A stretch of 64,000 nucleotides of DNA from Cynocephalus volans (lineage: Eukaryota > Chordata > Mammalia > Dermoptera > Cynocephalidae), in assembly GCF_027409185.1 (NCBI RefSeq), contig NC_084462.1, positions 26,573,577-26,637,576 on the forward strand, written 5' to 3'. Shown in pieces: positions 40,561-51,880 of this stretch (position 1 is its first letter; each line of letters starts with the position of its first letter). The translations under genes and the position numbers were made by a program. The notes under the pieces are model-generated. The model was not told the origin of the DNA. It searched no databases and was given only the letters and a program-made list of their open reading frames with translations.

Positions 40561-41283
40561 TGTGTGGCATGTCTTGAAGTGTTAGCATATAAGCGTCTCC
40601 TTCCCACCCCCAACTCTTGCACCCCTCACCCACTTGGGCAGTTGAATGAAGTATCCCTGACGGAGTCTTTTTAGGGACCCACAAAAATGTTTTAATTTCT
40701 TTTAGCATCAGAAGGGGAAAAAATGAATATAATAGAAATGAATATGCAATTTCGAATCCAGTCTGGATAGTATTCATATTTATACCAAAACAGTGGTAAA
40801 AACGGAAATTGACGTGAAAAGTACCTAGGGCTGGCCAAAGTCTAGTGCATCCCCACACAGGGCAGGAGGCATCTCAAGTTTCAATGCATTCTTCTGATAT
40901 TCACAGTAGATCAATAACATTGAAAGAAAAGGTGTTTGAGCTGCAAGAGTCCAGGTCTTTGAGCATCAGAAGAGCCCCGAAGGAGCCTGCAGGAGCAGGA
41001 CCAGCCATCTTTGCCCGGCCCCTGCCGGGGAGGGGGAAAGAGCCTTAGACAAGGCTGTGTCCCTTGGTGCTACCCCAGGGGTGGGTCGGATACTGGTGAC
41101 TGAGGTAAGGAAGGGTTCAATAGCAATGAAAGCGAGTGATAGGAAACCGAAGTTTTACTTTGAGAAAGTAAAACTGAGCATGTGCCCTGCGTGCCTTGCC
41201 CATCGGGCTGGGCTATTTTTGGACCAGCATCAGCCAGGGCTCCTCTCCATACCCCAATGAACATTCAAAAATGCACCCATACC

Positions 41284-41972
41284 AGGTTCTTCAAGAGATT
41301 AAAAATAGGATTACCATATGATTCAGCCGCCCCACTTCTGGGTATATACTCAAAGGAATTGAAAGCAGAATCTCAAAGAGATTTTTTTTTTTTTTTTTTG
41401 GTGACTGGCCAGTATGGGAATCTGAACCCTTGACCTTTGTGTTCTAACACTGCGCTCTAACCAACTGAGCTGATCAGCCAGCTCCTTCAAAGAGATACTT
41501 GGACTCCCATGTTCATCGCAGCATTACTCACAATAGCCAAGAGCCACCTCTTGATGAAGCAGCCCACGTGTCCATCAACAGATAACTGATAAACAAACGT
41601 GACTTATTCATACCATGGAATATTACTCAGCCTTAAAAAAGAAGGAAATTCTGGCAAATGCTACAATATGGATGAACCTTGAGGGCACTATGCTAAGTGA
41701 AATAAGCCAGTCACCAAAAAGACAAATCCTGGATATTTCCACTTATATGAGGGATCTAGAATAGTAAAATTCATAGAAACAGGAAGTAGAGTGGTGGTTA
41801 GCAGCGGCTGAGGGGAGGGAGGAAAAGGAATTGTTGTTCATTGGGTAGAGGTTTCGGTTCTGCAAGAGGAAAAGGTTCTAGAGCTCTGTTGCACAATAAT
41901 ACAGCTATACTGTGTACTTGATAATTGGTAAGATGGTAAGTTTTACAGTATGTGTTTTTTACCACAATAAAA
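41284..41972 (+). mobile_element. 5'-truncated old L1 LINE, plus strand
   Basis: The sequence encodes the last part of an L1 ORF2 and its 3' end: GATTACCATATGATTCAGCC, GTATATACTCAAAGGAATTG, CATGGAATATTACTCAGCCT and ATATGAGGGATCTAGAATAG. It ends in AATAAAAAAAA. Flanks AAATGCACCCATACC (41269-41283) and AAATGCGCCCATACC (41974-41988) are a 15-bp target duplication with one difference. A SINE has landed inside it at 41383-41486. Confidence 0.85.
41383..41486 (-). mobile_element. tRNA-Ile-like SINE nested in an older L1
   Basis: The minus strand starts near GAGCTGGCTGATCAGCTCAG and ends in a long A tail, seen as the T-run at 41383-41399. TCAAAGAGAT occurs at 41373-41382 and 41487-41496 as an exact 10-bp target duplication. 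Confidence 0.9.
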
Positions 41973-42889
41973 AAAATGCGCCCATACCCCAACTTTATAC
42001 ATATTTTTTAGCTGTAGAAATATTTGGAAAGAATTTTATAACTTAGCTTTCGAAGCTATTTGGGTACAAAGAACTCATTTGATTTCCTGCTGGCCTTGAT
42101 TTCTTTACAAACATCATGCATTCTTGGGAATCTTGGGGATTCTTCCAAAGTGAGAAAATGTGACCTACGAATTGTTTTCATGTGCAGTGACGCATTTTGA
42201 AATACTATATTTAACAATGGATGAAGCTGACATAATGTTACATTTAGAAGACTTTTAAGTAAACATTTACTATTTTTTACTTTTGCAGTTTTAATATTTT
42301 GGAGCCAATACATTTTTCCCCCTCAGACCTCAAGGATTTTTACAAGCCTGAGGCCTCATGCCACGGGGCCTCCCGGAAAAAACCTCCCCTGCCCAAAGAA
42401 GAGGCTTTCTTGGCCAGCATCCACCCTCCCCAGCCAGACCCCTGGCACCTGTCCTGCCAGTGCCAACACTCAGCCCAGGACCCCAAGAGAGGAATTCTGG
42501 GAGGGGGCAGGACCTAGGAGGATGGGACCAAAGGCGTTGGAAGAGAAGGCAAAGCTCCAGAAAGGTGGATATGAGAACAGAGCAGACCATGGGGAGGAAA
42601 CTGGGTGGCAGGTGCTGAGGGTGGTGAGTGCGGCCCCTGCATGAAGGCCAAAGGGGCCCAGCTATGGACCCACAAATGCTGGGCACAGAGCCCAAGGGCA
42701 CAAGCTCGGGGCCACGGGACAGCGGTGTACCAGGAAGGACTTGCCAGCTGTGAGAAGCCTGGAGGGGACAGGCCAGGAGGCCATCACAGGCCAGATGGGG
42801 CTCTGTCCCCAGCTTTCCCCTGCAGCACCAGTCTTGACACCCCCACCTGCCACATTTATACAGATAGCATAAAACCAAGGCTCACAGTG

Positions 42890-43045
42890 AAGAGTGTGAG
42901 CTGTGGAGCTAGATGACCAAGTTCAAATCCTGGCTCCACTGCTATGATAGATCCTGCTGTGTGACCATGGGCAAGTTACTTAGCCTCTCTGGGCCTCATT
43001 TGCCTCATCTGTAAAGTGGGGCAATGGAGGCTACACCCCAGAGTG
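42890..43045 (+). repeat. MIR SINE
   Basis: GTTCAAATCCTGGCTCCACT, GGGCAAGTTACTTAGCCTCT and TTTGCCTCATCTGTAAAGTG are clear MIR blocks. Confidence 0.85.
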
Positions 43046-43133
43046 GCTGTGAACAGAGCATGCTGGGAAGCCACTTGGTCACCAGACCATAGATGGCACC
43101 TTCCTGCGGCAAGCACTTCAGGGCTGTCCTCTT

Positions 43134-43307
43134 TTTTTTTTTTTTTTTTTAAAGATGACCGGTAAGGGGATCTCAACCCTTGACTTGGTGTTGTCAGCAC
43201 CACGCTCTCCGAAATGAGTGAACCGGCCATCCCTATACAGGGATCTGAACCTGTAGCCTTGGTGTTATCAGCACCACACTCTCCCGAGTGAGCCAGGGGC
43301 CAGCCCT
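43134..43307 (-). mobile_element. tRNA-Ile-like SINE dimer, minus strand
   Basis: Two tRNA-like units lie head to tail. On the minus strand the first contains GTGTGGTGCTGATAACACCA and the second GCGTGGTGCTGACAACACCA. They are joined by ATAGGGATGGCCGGTT-like sequence, and a T-run at 43132-43150 is the reversed tail. The exact 14-bp duplication AGGGCTGTCCTCTT at 43120-43133 and 43308-43321 bounds it. Confidence 0.92.
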
Positions 43308-45021
43308 AGGGCTGTCCTCTTGAGAGTCCTCACAGGAGCAGGTCTGTGTTCACTGTCCCCTTTTCATGGATGGGGAAATAGTGACCAAGCCCCTACTCTG
43401 TGTGGGCCATGCCTTGACACCCTGGGTCTTCACCAAGGACTCTGGGACTGGATGCTGGTGTCCCATCCACTTCATAAACGAAGAGCTAAAAAAGTCACAT
43501 TGACAAAGTTGCCCACTCTAGCACAGCCCCCAACCTCCTTGGGAGGACAGAAAGGCCCTGCTCAGAGAGAAGGACACAGGGAGAAACGGAGAGAGACGAT
43601 CAGAGGCAGAGAGGACTGCTCCCGGACCCCAGGCTGCGGGGAGAGGGGAGGTGACGTTGCCCCTCCAGTTCTCCCCAGAGACCCCTGTGGAGGGGAACAC
43701 TTTGCAGGTCCCTCTGGTCATCACTGGGAGGCTGAGAATGGTCTTTAGCAAAGGCCAAGGTGGGCAGAGGCAGGCACAGGTTGGTGACAGGTGTCCCTCA
43801 GGTGCCCTGAGGGGGTGGAGGGTCACAAAAGTGGGCAGGGAGAGGCAGCCAAGAGGAACTCAGCCCTGCCGAAAGGAGAGATTACCTGTGTGGTCTCAGA
43901 CGCTGAGGCCTCCCCAGAGTGCAGTCTCAACCGCCTCGGCCACAGCCCTGTGGGGAGAACTGCTGCCCCTTCCCAAAGTGGAAACTGAGGCATGGCAAGG
44001 CAAGTGAAAAACCAGGCGACCTGGCCGTCACCTGCCAGCTCGAGTCCAGGAGTCTGGAGTCTTGGGTCCAGTCTCTGCCACAGCCTCTGGGAGCCACCAA
44101 GGACACAACCCTCCCACTGAGTCTGGAGATGCTGAGTGGGCTTCCTGGAAGAGACAGCAGGACTGGACTTGAAGAAGGGCCAGGGCTAGGACGTGGGACA
44201 AAGGGGCAGGCACAGCTCTGAGGGCACTCCCTGAGCAGAGATGGCTCAGGGCTGGCAGAGACAGTGTGATTCCAAGGAGACCCTGATCTCTGGAACCCCT
44301 AAAGGGCCAGTCCTCATGGGGCCTGGCCAGACCTCTCCTGTCTCCACAGGGAAAAGGGTGCACGTGTGAGCAAGGGGACTTGGGACAGGGCCAGAGCAGC
44401 TCTGGCTGGAACGTAAACCTGTCGTGGCTTCTGGCGCCACAGCCTCCCCCCAGCCCAGGACAGGCTGGGCTGACAGGAACCAGGAGCCTTGAGATGGAGG
44501 CTGGAGCCACAGTGGGGGCACAGGAGGTAGAGGCAGCGGCCCCTGGTTCTCTGCCTGGCTGTGGCCCAAGAGAACCCCACACACCCTTGACATCCAGCAG
44601 CCCCTCTGAGTCCTCTACTTCCACAGCTCCAGGTACAGTGTGGGTAGCCAGGACCCTGGCCTCTGTATGCCCCCTGGCCCTTGGCTCCCTGGGGTCCCCA
44701 CCCTAGCCACCCCTGCCATCCCCCCAGCATCTCTGCCTCTGCCCTGCCTGGGACCCTCTGTATGGCTGTCCCCATCTCTCCAATGCTGGACCCCACCCAG
44801 TCTCTCCCTGACCCATGGCTCTCTGCTTCATAGATGCATGCTGCATAAACACGGACTCTTTTGCATACAGCAACGTGCACAAATCTTAAGTGAACAGCTC
44901 AATGAACACAAGCCTACACCTGGGTCACCATCTCCCAAGTCAGGATCTAGCACTTTTCCAGCCCCAGAGGCTTCCTGTGCCCCATTCCAGTAACTACCAC
45001 CCCCAGGGACAACCTCTATCC

Positions 45022-45390
45022 TGACTTCATTGCCATCGATTAGTCTCAGCTGGTCTTGATCTTTACGTGAATGGAATCATAGTATATAAGTGTATTCCTT
45101 TGTTCCTGGCTTCTTTTACTCAACGGGATGTCCAGGAGAGCCATCCATGCTGTTGCATGTGTCACTAGTCTACTCTTTGTCACGGAGTGGCATTCTGCAG
45201 TACGGGTGGAGGTCCCACGGTTTGCTTATCCTTTTGCCTGTGGATGGACATTTGTGTTGTTTCTCATTTGGTGCTGTTTTGCATAAGGCTTCTGTGAACG
45301 GTCTTGCACATGTCTTCTGGAGGACTAAGTGCTCATTTCTTTTGGGGAAATACCTAGGAGTGGAATTGCTGGGTGGGAGCACTGGAGTCC
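45022..45390 (-). repeat. Old L1-type LINE fragment, minus orientation
   Basis: ACGTGAATGGAATCATAGTA, TTTGCCTGTGGATGGACATT and GGGGAAATACCTAGGAGTGG are typical reversed ORF2-derived blocks of ancient L1M/HAL1 elements. Confidence 0.65.
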
Positions 45391-47984
45391 TAAACAGTTT
45401 GGTTCTTACCATCCCTCCCCGCAGCAGAAACTCCAGATCCTTCAGCCTTTGTTTCACAGGGCAGGAGAGCTCTCCTGACCTTGCTCCTGCCCTTGTGCAT
45501 CCAGGGCCCACCCCTCACAGCTGGAGGGCCCACCAAGTTGGCCAACAACCAAAGAGCCCTTTCCCCTAAGGAGACACAGAACTTACTTCCTGCAGGCTGA
45601 GACCTCTTCTCATGGCACTTTGGGACTGTCTGGTTGAAGTCTGTCCTCCTGTAGCCTGGCCAGCCCTCCTCCCACCCAGGACAGGGACTGTGGCCAAGCT
45701 ATTTCTGCACTCAGTGCCCAGCATGCAGCCTCGAGAGGATGGTAGGGAGCCAGGGACTCACAGAGAGGTGGGGTGGGAGAGAACAGTTTAAAGACAAGTG
45801 TTCCCACTTTGGGGACTGAGTCCAGAGATGTAGGCTCAAGGTCCAGTCTCTCTGCTTGAGCCTGGGCGCAGCTTTTAACTTCTTGGGACTTTAGTAGAGG
45901 CCTGACGTCCCTCCAGGGTCCAGGTGGGATTCAGAACCTGTTCTTCCATTCACCCCCAGCCAGTGAGCCTTAGACCCAAGGCAGGTGAGTTGGGGACAAC
46001 CAAGGCCATATTGGCCACACCCTCCCAGGCCCTGAGAATCCCCCTTCTGAACAGCCCAGGCTGGACCAGGCCCACAGTGGGAAGAGAAGGGTCTCCCACT
46101 CTGTAGATGTCAAGGCAGAGAAAGCCTCCATTCAATGGCTCTGACACCCTCAAAGGCTCCTTTGGGGCCCAGTGGCTGGTCAGAGGGGCCAGGCTAGAGC
46201 CCTGGGGCAGTGGGTGGACAGGCTCTGTGACCAGAGGTGGCAGCGCCCACCCCGCCCTTGGCCCTCAGCCCAGACGCAGGTTCCTCTCTTCCCAGAAGTT
46301 CATCCCCCTGAGTGGAATTAAGTGTTTTACCCTCGTTAACCTTCTGAACCTTCCAGAAAGGGAATGGAAATGCCCTGCCTCATTCTCCTGCTGAGGAAGC
46401 AGAGGGTGGAAGTGGGGAAGGTTAGGGGACCGCCCAGGACTGCTTCTGGGGGGTCAGAGATCTGGGAGGGGGCTCCCTGCCAGCTCCATCCCCAGGAAAC
46501 CTCTACAGGTCTGCCCAGCAGAGGGTGGGAGAGCTGGACGGCCTGCCTCCCACAAAGGGCCCCTCGGCCCCCTCCCCCCAGCCCTGTCCCCACAGGCCAG
46601 AAGCCCCTCTCTTACCCTCCTCCAGTAGTTTTCCAGTCCGCTTTGCAGAGTCCAAATGCACTCACAACTTTCCTGCCCAAAATCCTTCTAGGGCTCCCAT
46701 CAGCCCTCAGGATGACTGGCCCCAGATGATTCAGCCACCTCTGTCCCACACGCCCCACTGCAGCGGCTCAGAGACCCGTTCCTCAGCAGCGTTCACGTCT
46801 CTGGCTCTCGTTGGCACTGTCCCGTTCTCCTGCCTCCTTTTGCACTCGCTTGGTTTCACCTCCCTCTGTGACCCCTCACTGCCCCACCCCCAGCTGGGCT
46901 CCCGCCTGCCTCCGTGTTTCTCACCCTGATGGCATTTACCACGCCTCTGTCTCTTCATCTGTAAAAGGAGGCTAATCACGGGATCACCCCAAGGATTTGG
47001 GGGTTCATATATGTGAATCGTTCAGTCCAGTTCCTGACATGCTGTGCTGGGTCAGCACCCCCTGGGGTCACCCCCACCTCTGTGTGTCCAGGGGTGGCTG
47101 ACAGGGGTGGTCCAGGTCTCCACATCTGTTTCTGCTGCTCCCCATCTGCCTCCCTCGGTCCCTTCACCCCACTGGGGGTGTCTGGAGAGCCTGTGTGGGC
47201 GGCAGGAGATATGAAAGTCTGTGCAATTCAGAGGAGGACAGATTACTGGCATGGAAGGTCATAGGCAGCTACAAAGAGAAGGAGGATTTGGGCTCCCGGT
47301 GATGGGAGTGGGAGGTGGGTGGAAGAAAGGGCAGCAGGGGGGTTGCAAGGGAACAGCTCATGTGAGCCCTCGGGCCATCATCCTAGTGACACAGAAGCCG
47401 CTGCTTGACTCTGAGCAGCTCAAACCAAGTCCCCAGCATCCCTGCAAATCCCTGAGGGACCCAGGGATAGCCTGCATCTCAGCCTGGGAGGGAGGGGAGG
47501 CCACCACCTCCCACCAGCCTGGGCTGTCCTCCCTGGGAGGGGCCCCAGAGCAGGGTGGCTGGAGCCCCAGAGAGACCCCCCTCTCAGATTACACCCCCTG
47601 CATCTTTGTGCCCCTGAGGTGGCAGAAGGAGGTTACTCTGATGAGGTTAGAGTGGAATGCACTGGGGCCCCAGACACCTGCACAGCTGACTTCCCCCCAC
47701 CATGGCCTCACAGCCCTTCCTGCCTGCCTGGCTTCTGGCGCCCCTGGGTCTTCGGACCCCTGTGTGAGCCAGCATTTCTGGGGGATCCCCAGCTTCCATG
47801 CCAAAGAGGAGGTGCAAATATGGGTGACCCTCCATATCCACGGCTTCCACCCCAGCAGATTCAACCAACTGTGGATAGAAAATATTCGGGAAAAAAATAA
47901 TAATAATTTTAAAAATACAGTATAACTATTTACATTGTATTATGTATTATAAGTAATCTAGAGATGATTTAAAATATATAGGAG

Positions 47985-48035
47985 GGATCCCCATACTGGC
48001 CAGGTGCCAAAAAATAAGTAAGTAAATAAGTAATG
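47985..48035 (+). mobile_element. Truncated tRNA-Ile-like SINE tail inside MER2
   Basis: GATCCCCATACTGGCCAGGT is the 3' end of the SINE head, followed by GCCAAAAAATAAGTAAGTAA as tail. It interrupts MER2 between TATATAGGAGG and GTACAGGAGG, which look like a short duplicated target. Confidence 0.6.
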
Positions 48036-48073
48036 TGTACAGGAGGATATGCACAGGTTATGTGCTAATCCTA

Positions 48074-50280
48074 CCCCTTTTTATTTTATTTATTTATTAG
48101 TTGCTTCGAGATTTTTAAATTTTCACTTACTTTTTAAAATACAACACCCTATGGGCGGGCCCTTGGCTCACTTGGGAGAGTGTGGTGCTGATAACACCAA
48201 GGCCACGGGTTTGAATCCCATATAGGGATGGCCGGTTCGCTCACTTGGAGAGCGTGGTGCTGACAACACCAAGCCAAGTTGTCTTACTGGTCATCTTTTT
48301 AGAAAAAAAAAATAATAATAAAGTAAAATAAAATAAAATACAACACCCTATTTTTTTTTTTTATTTTGTTAAAGAAGATGGGTGAGCTCATTAAAAAGGA
48401 AAACTGAAAACACTGGGAACACCTGCATTTCCAACTCGCTCTCCTTCTCAAATTGCTCAGGAGGCGGGATGTTTATTATCATCAATCAGTAGATCTAGCT
48501 CTTTGCAATTGTCAGAGGTTGACACTAAACTACCAGGGAGATTGTTTTCCATTGATTTAAATTCAAATTCCATTCTAACAAAGTAACCAAAACAATTAAT
48601 GTTTCATTTGAGCCTCTGAGGAATTAGGATCTCCAGGTAAGAAGTGAAAATAGAGAATAAGTTGTATCATCTTTGATCAGAAAGTCATTATTTTCAACAA
48701 ACTGGGGCAGAGGCAGAAACTCCAGGTTGCAGGACTAGAAAAAAGGAGTATCCACCCCACGGGACATTTACATATTGACCACTATGACAGCAGTCCTTTC
48801 TAGAGGTAATCATGTCATTGGGTTGGGATAATTCTCCAGAAACTCCAACAGCCCTGGATCGAGAACATCTGGAAATTGTTCAGATGACACAAGTTTCTGT
48901 TCCCTGCTGTTAAGGCTTCAACGATGGCTCTCTGTGGCATCTGTCACCATTTTTTTCCTTTGCAAACGTCTTCCTTTCACATCAGGAAGTGTCCATAAAG
49001 TACAAGTAAGATTCGCTCCCTCACCTGTGCTTCTAGGTCCTTGTTTGGACAGCCAGTATTGCTAAATCTATCAGTTAAACCTCCGGCCAGCAAGATGTCT
49101 GCAGGTATTGCCAGAGTTAGCCCATGAGTTTCACCTGACAAAGAGTATCTGAAGGTCAGTGCAGTCTGGACCAGAAAATACGAAGTACCATACAAGACAG
49201 GGATGTGAATGATGCCAAGCAGCCAGCGGGGGTTTGTCATCACTGACGAGAACACCTTTGGATCTCAACTCTTAAAGAGAATTTGGGAACCGGCACTAAA
49301 ATGAAGCAGGCTGGTGGATTTCACAGCACCATCAGTCTTCAGGGAGGGCAGATTCAGTTTTCCTGGTTAAATTCCTGAATTTGTTTTTGGCTTCTGCCCT
49401 TTCTTTGGCATCAAAGCTCTAAGCAGTCACAGCGTATTTGGTTGCTTAGGAAGACTGGACTTCGTGCAGGTTCCTGTGACCTCACCAGAAGAACAGGAGT
49501 CTGTCAAAAACGGGCTCCACATCTGCTATGAATGATTTCCCTTCTGGAAATATGCTCAGAGTCCCGCCATGTAGCTTGGCATCCCGATTCTTGTTCAGAC
49601 AGTAGATGTAGCATGGCACGACCGTCCCCATTGGGGTTGTCCACATAACCTGTTCTGTTTCCTGGAGAGTAAGCTGCCATTGCCTTGGACTGCTGCTTGC
49701 CATAGCATTCGCCCAGCCAGCTCCCACAGTGCAGGACCGGCCTATCAGTGAGGGACAGGAAGAAGCCAGTGGCCTCACAGTCCTCCTCATTGCCCCCATC
49801 CACATGATCAGGTGGCCATCCTGCAGGTCCCCATTGCTATGCAGCTGCTTGACACACCCCAGGACACAGGCACCCACTACCTCGCCCATGAGTTGTTCAG
49901 GTAGCAGAAGCCGAACTTGTGCAGACAAGGCACAATGTACTCCAGGGCAATTTTCTCTAGATCCAGCCTCATGATGTGTCCCAGAGGCATCTCACCCGCA
50001 GAGGAATAGGGGACCCCCAGCAGGCACCCAGAGAGGAAGTGACCTAAGCAAGCATGAAGCCGGGGCACAGAGAGCATGGCCCAGGGTTCAGCAATTTGTG
50101 CAGCCATGGTCCCCGAGCCACCGAAGCACCAGCAACAGGGAAAAGTTGCTGACCACTCTGAGGAGGAGGGATCCCTGTTTAGAGGCCAACAGGAGTTGTC
50201 CAGGCCACACCCCAGCACCAGAGTGGCCCAGCGAGGAGTCAGAAGGCTTTTTGGAGAAACGGAGCCACCACTGCTTTGGC
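48074..50280 (-). pseudogene. EGLN3P: EGLN3 (PHD3) processed pseudogene
   Basis: An intronless copy of the HIF prolyl hydroxylase EGLN3 mRNA. The coding part runs from ATG at 49988-49990 (MPLGHIMRLDLEKIALEYIV) to a stop at 49332-49334 after RNLTRKTESALPED. Fragments GEVVGACVLGCVKQLHSNGD, DNPNGDGR and KSFIADVEPVFDRLLFFW follow EGLN3 order in changing frames. The coding span is about 659 nt against 720 nt in human, with about 50 nt lost after LQDGHL, several frameshifts and in-frame stops (for example just after LLFFW). Introns are absent, a long 3' untranslated part follows, and AATAAA with an A-rich end lies near 48078-48100, so it arose by retroposition. It inserted into a MER2 element and later received a SINE. 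No function is expected. Confidence 0.9.
48153..48334 (+). mobile_element. tRNA-Ile-like SINE dimer, plus strand
   Basis: Two tRNA-like units: GTGTGGTGCTGATAACACCA in the first and GCGTGGTGCTGACAACACCA in the second, joined by ATATAGGGATGGCCGGTTCG. The tail is A-rich with AAT and AAAT repeats. A perfect 17-bp target duplication, AAAATACAACACCCTAT, lies at 48136-48152 and 48335-48351. It sits in the 3' part of the EGLN3 pseudogene and is the youngest layer of this nest. Confidence 0.93.
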
Positions 50281-51802
50281 GGCCCTACTGCTCCATTTTA
50301 TATATGGGACTTGAGCATCCACAGAGTTTGGTATCTGCGAGTGTCCTGGAACCAATCGCCCATGGATACCAAGGGACAACTTACACACTATGTAAACCAG
50401 TAGGACGAGTTGCCCAGTTTCCCACAGCGGTCCATTCAGGGTACCTGGGCTCCTGCTGCAGGGGACAGCTGGGTGTCTGGAGGAGGAGCCAGGACCAGTG
50501 GGGGAGGACGCTCCTGGGGTAACCCCTGCTCTGTACCCACCAGTTTGGGGGGACAGGCCATGAATTGTTTCTGTCCCTGACACCCGTTCTTTCTCCCTTC
50601 TTTCTGCTCCGTTTTGCTCCTTTCCCCCGGGCTCAAACGTGGAACAGAAGCCAGGTTTCTCGTTTTATCTTCTGCTTATTGGGAAACGGTCGTGCCCATC
50701 TCTGGACCAGCTCAGACAGCTTCCCCCCAGGCAGTGAGATGAGTTCCCATGGCTTGTCAGAATTAAAAATAGAGACCAGGGACAGAGTGAGAAATATAGG
50801 AGAGGGGACACAGAGAGAAAGACAGACAGAGAGGGACAGAAGGAGGCAGCGAGAGAGACACCAGGTCCCCCATTCCCCATCCACCTGTCCATTTATCAGG
50901 CTGATGTCAGGTGACACATGGTACATTTTACATCATTCCCCGGCTCAAAATCATTATCCCCAAATCTATTTTCTCAGGTTTGTCCCCCTGAGAGTTGGAG
51001 TGCTGAGTAGGCTGGGTGGCCACACCTTGAGGTCACCCCACCAGCCCCTGCCACCCTGCGGATGTGCCCACTGGACCCTCCAGGCTCTGTGCCCGCCTCG
51101 CGATGCCCTGCACACCCTCTGCCTGTTGGCGTCTTTCCTGTCCTTCCAGGCTATGCCTTGTGCCTCTTCTCCTGGCAGCCCCCAGAGGGTTAGGCCCACC
51201 AGCACGGCCAGCAGGGTGTGCCTCTCTGTCTCACGAGGGCCCTCTGTGGTCTCTGTGCATGTCCAGCTGCCACCAAGGCAGGGTGGCCTCGAAGGCCAGG
51301 ACGACATGTCTCAGCATCCAGCATGGCTGGCTGAAGGCAGTGACTGTTTGCTGAGTGTGGGAATGAATGAATGAGAAAAATGAATGGGTAAATGAACAGG
51401 GAGGGACTGAGTGACCCAAGAGCCAGAGCTGGACAGGAGCTTCCTGATCATCTCATCCATCCTTTTCATGGGTGAGACAACAGAGGTCCAGGGGGGGTCA
51501 GGAAGGGTGCCAGGGCTGGGGCCCCGATGGTGACCCTCCCTGAGCACTGCCCTGCATGACTCTGCCCCTCATGCTCCATAGGGAAAATATCCAGTGGCTT
51601 TAAGGGGCCAGGTGTTCTGGCTCAGGACTTTCCTTCCAGCCAGTCCTGGACTCCCAGGCTTCAGAAGAGCCCAGAGAAGACAGGCCTGGCATGGCTGGGA
51701 TCTCCATCAGGAACTTGGGCTGGGGGAGAATCACTCCACACTGTGCCCAGCTGTCCACCAGCCCCTGAGGTTGGGCTCTGGGCCGAGCATGGGGCAGGTC
51801 CC

Positions 51803-51880
51803 AAGGAGGTGGCATAAGTCTTTGTGGCCAAGCTGTGTCTGTCATAGAAAGTGGTGCATGTAGCTTGTGGGGGCCTGTGG
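51803..51880 (+). repeat. 78-bp direct repeat, copy 1
   Basis: Starts AAGGAGGTGGCATAAGTCTT and ends near GGGGGCCTGTGG. The second copy lies 778 bp to the right with roughly 8 differences. I do not recognise the family, and neither copy has an A-tail or inverted ends. Confidence 0.85.

Larger units (their letters stand above)
36703..47820. other. Intergenic region upstream of RASA4
   Basis: No host exon is recognised here. The recognised content is repeats, listed separately: old L1 pieces (about 37.8-38.2 and 45.0-45.4 kb), an L2 split by a SINE (39.96-40.56 kb), a truncated L1 with its own target duplication (41.27-41.99 kb), a SINE dimer (43.13 kb) and MIRs. The remainder, including 43.3-45.0 and 45.4-47.8 kb, is GC-rich sequence with only chance open frames. 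Confidence 0.55.
47821..50384 (-). mobile_element. MER2-like Tigger DNA transposon, split by later insertions
   Basis: The outer part (47821 to about 48073) runs from GACCCTCCATATCCACGGCT through AAGTAATCTAGAGATGATTT to GCACAGGTTATGTGCTAATC. The element resumes near 50283 with CCATTTTATATATGGGACTT and ends at ACCAAGGGACAACTT. The two parts are consecutive in the MER2 consensus as I recall it, with inverted ends CCTCCATATCC and GGATACCAAGGG. Between them lies the EGLN3 processed pseudogene. A truncated SINE piece also sits at about 47985-48035. Confidence 0.75.

Noticed and set aside
40049-40858. 269-codon open frame on the minus strand
   Set aside because: It runs across an L2 and a SINE insertion, has low-complexity Ser/Pro/Phe content and matches no family.
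47221-47925. 234-codon open frame on the plus strand
   Set aside because: It ends inside the MER2-like transposon and has no recognisable domain or splice structure.
50565-51374. 269-codon open frame on the plus strand
   Set aside because: It spans a GA-rich simple repeat (RQTERDRRRQRERH) and unrelated flanks, and no homology is recognised.
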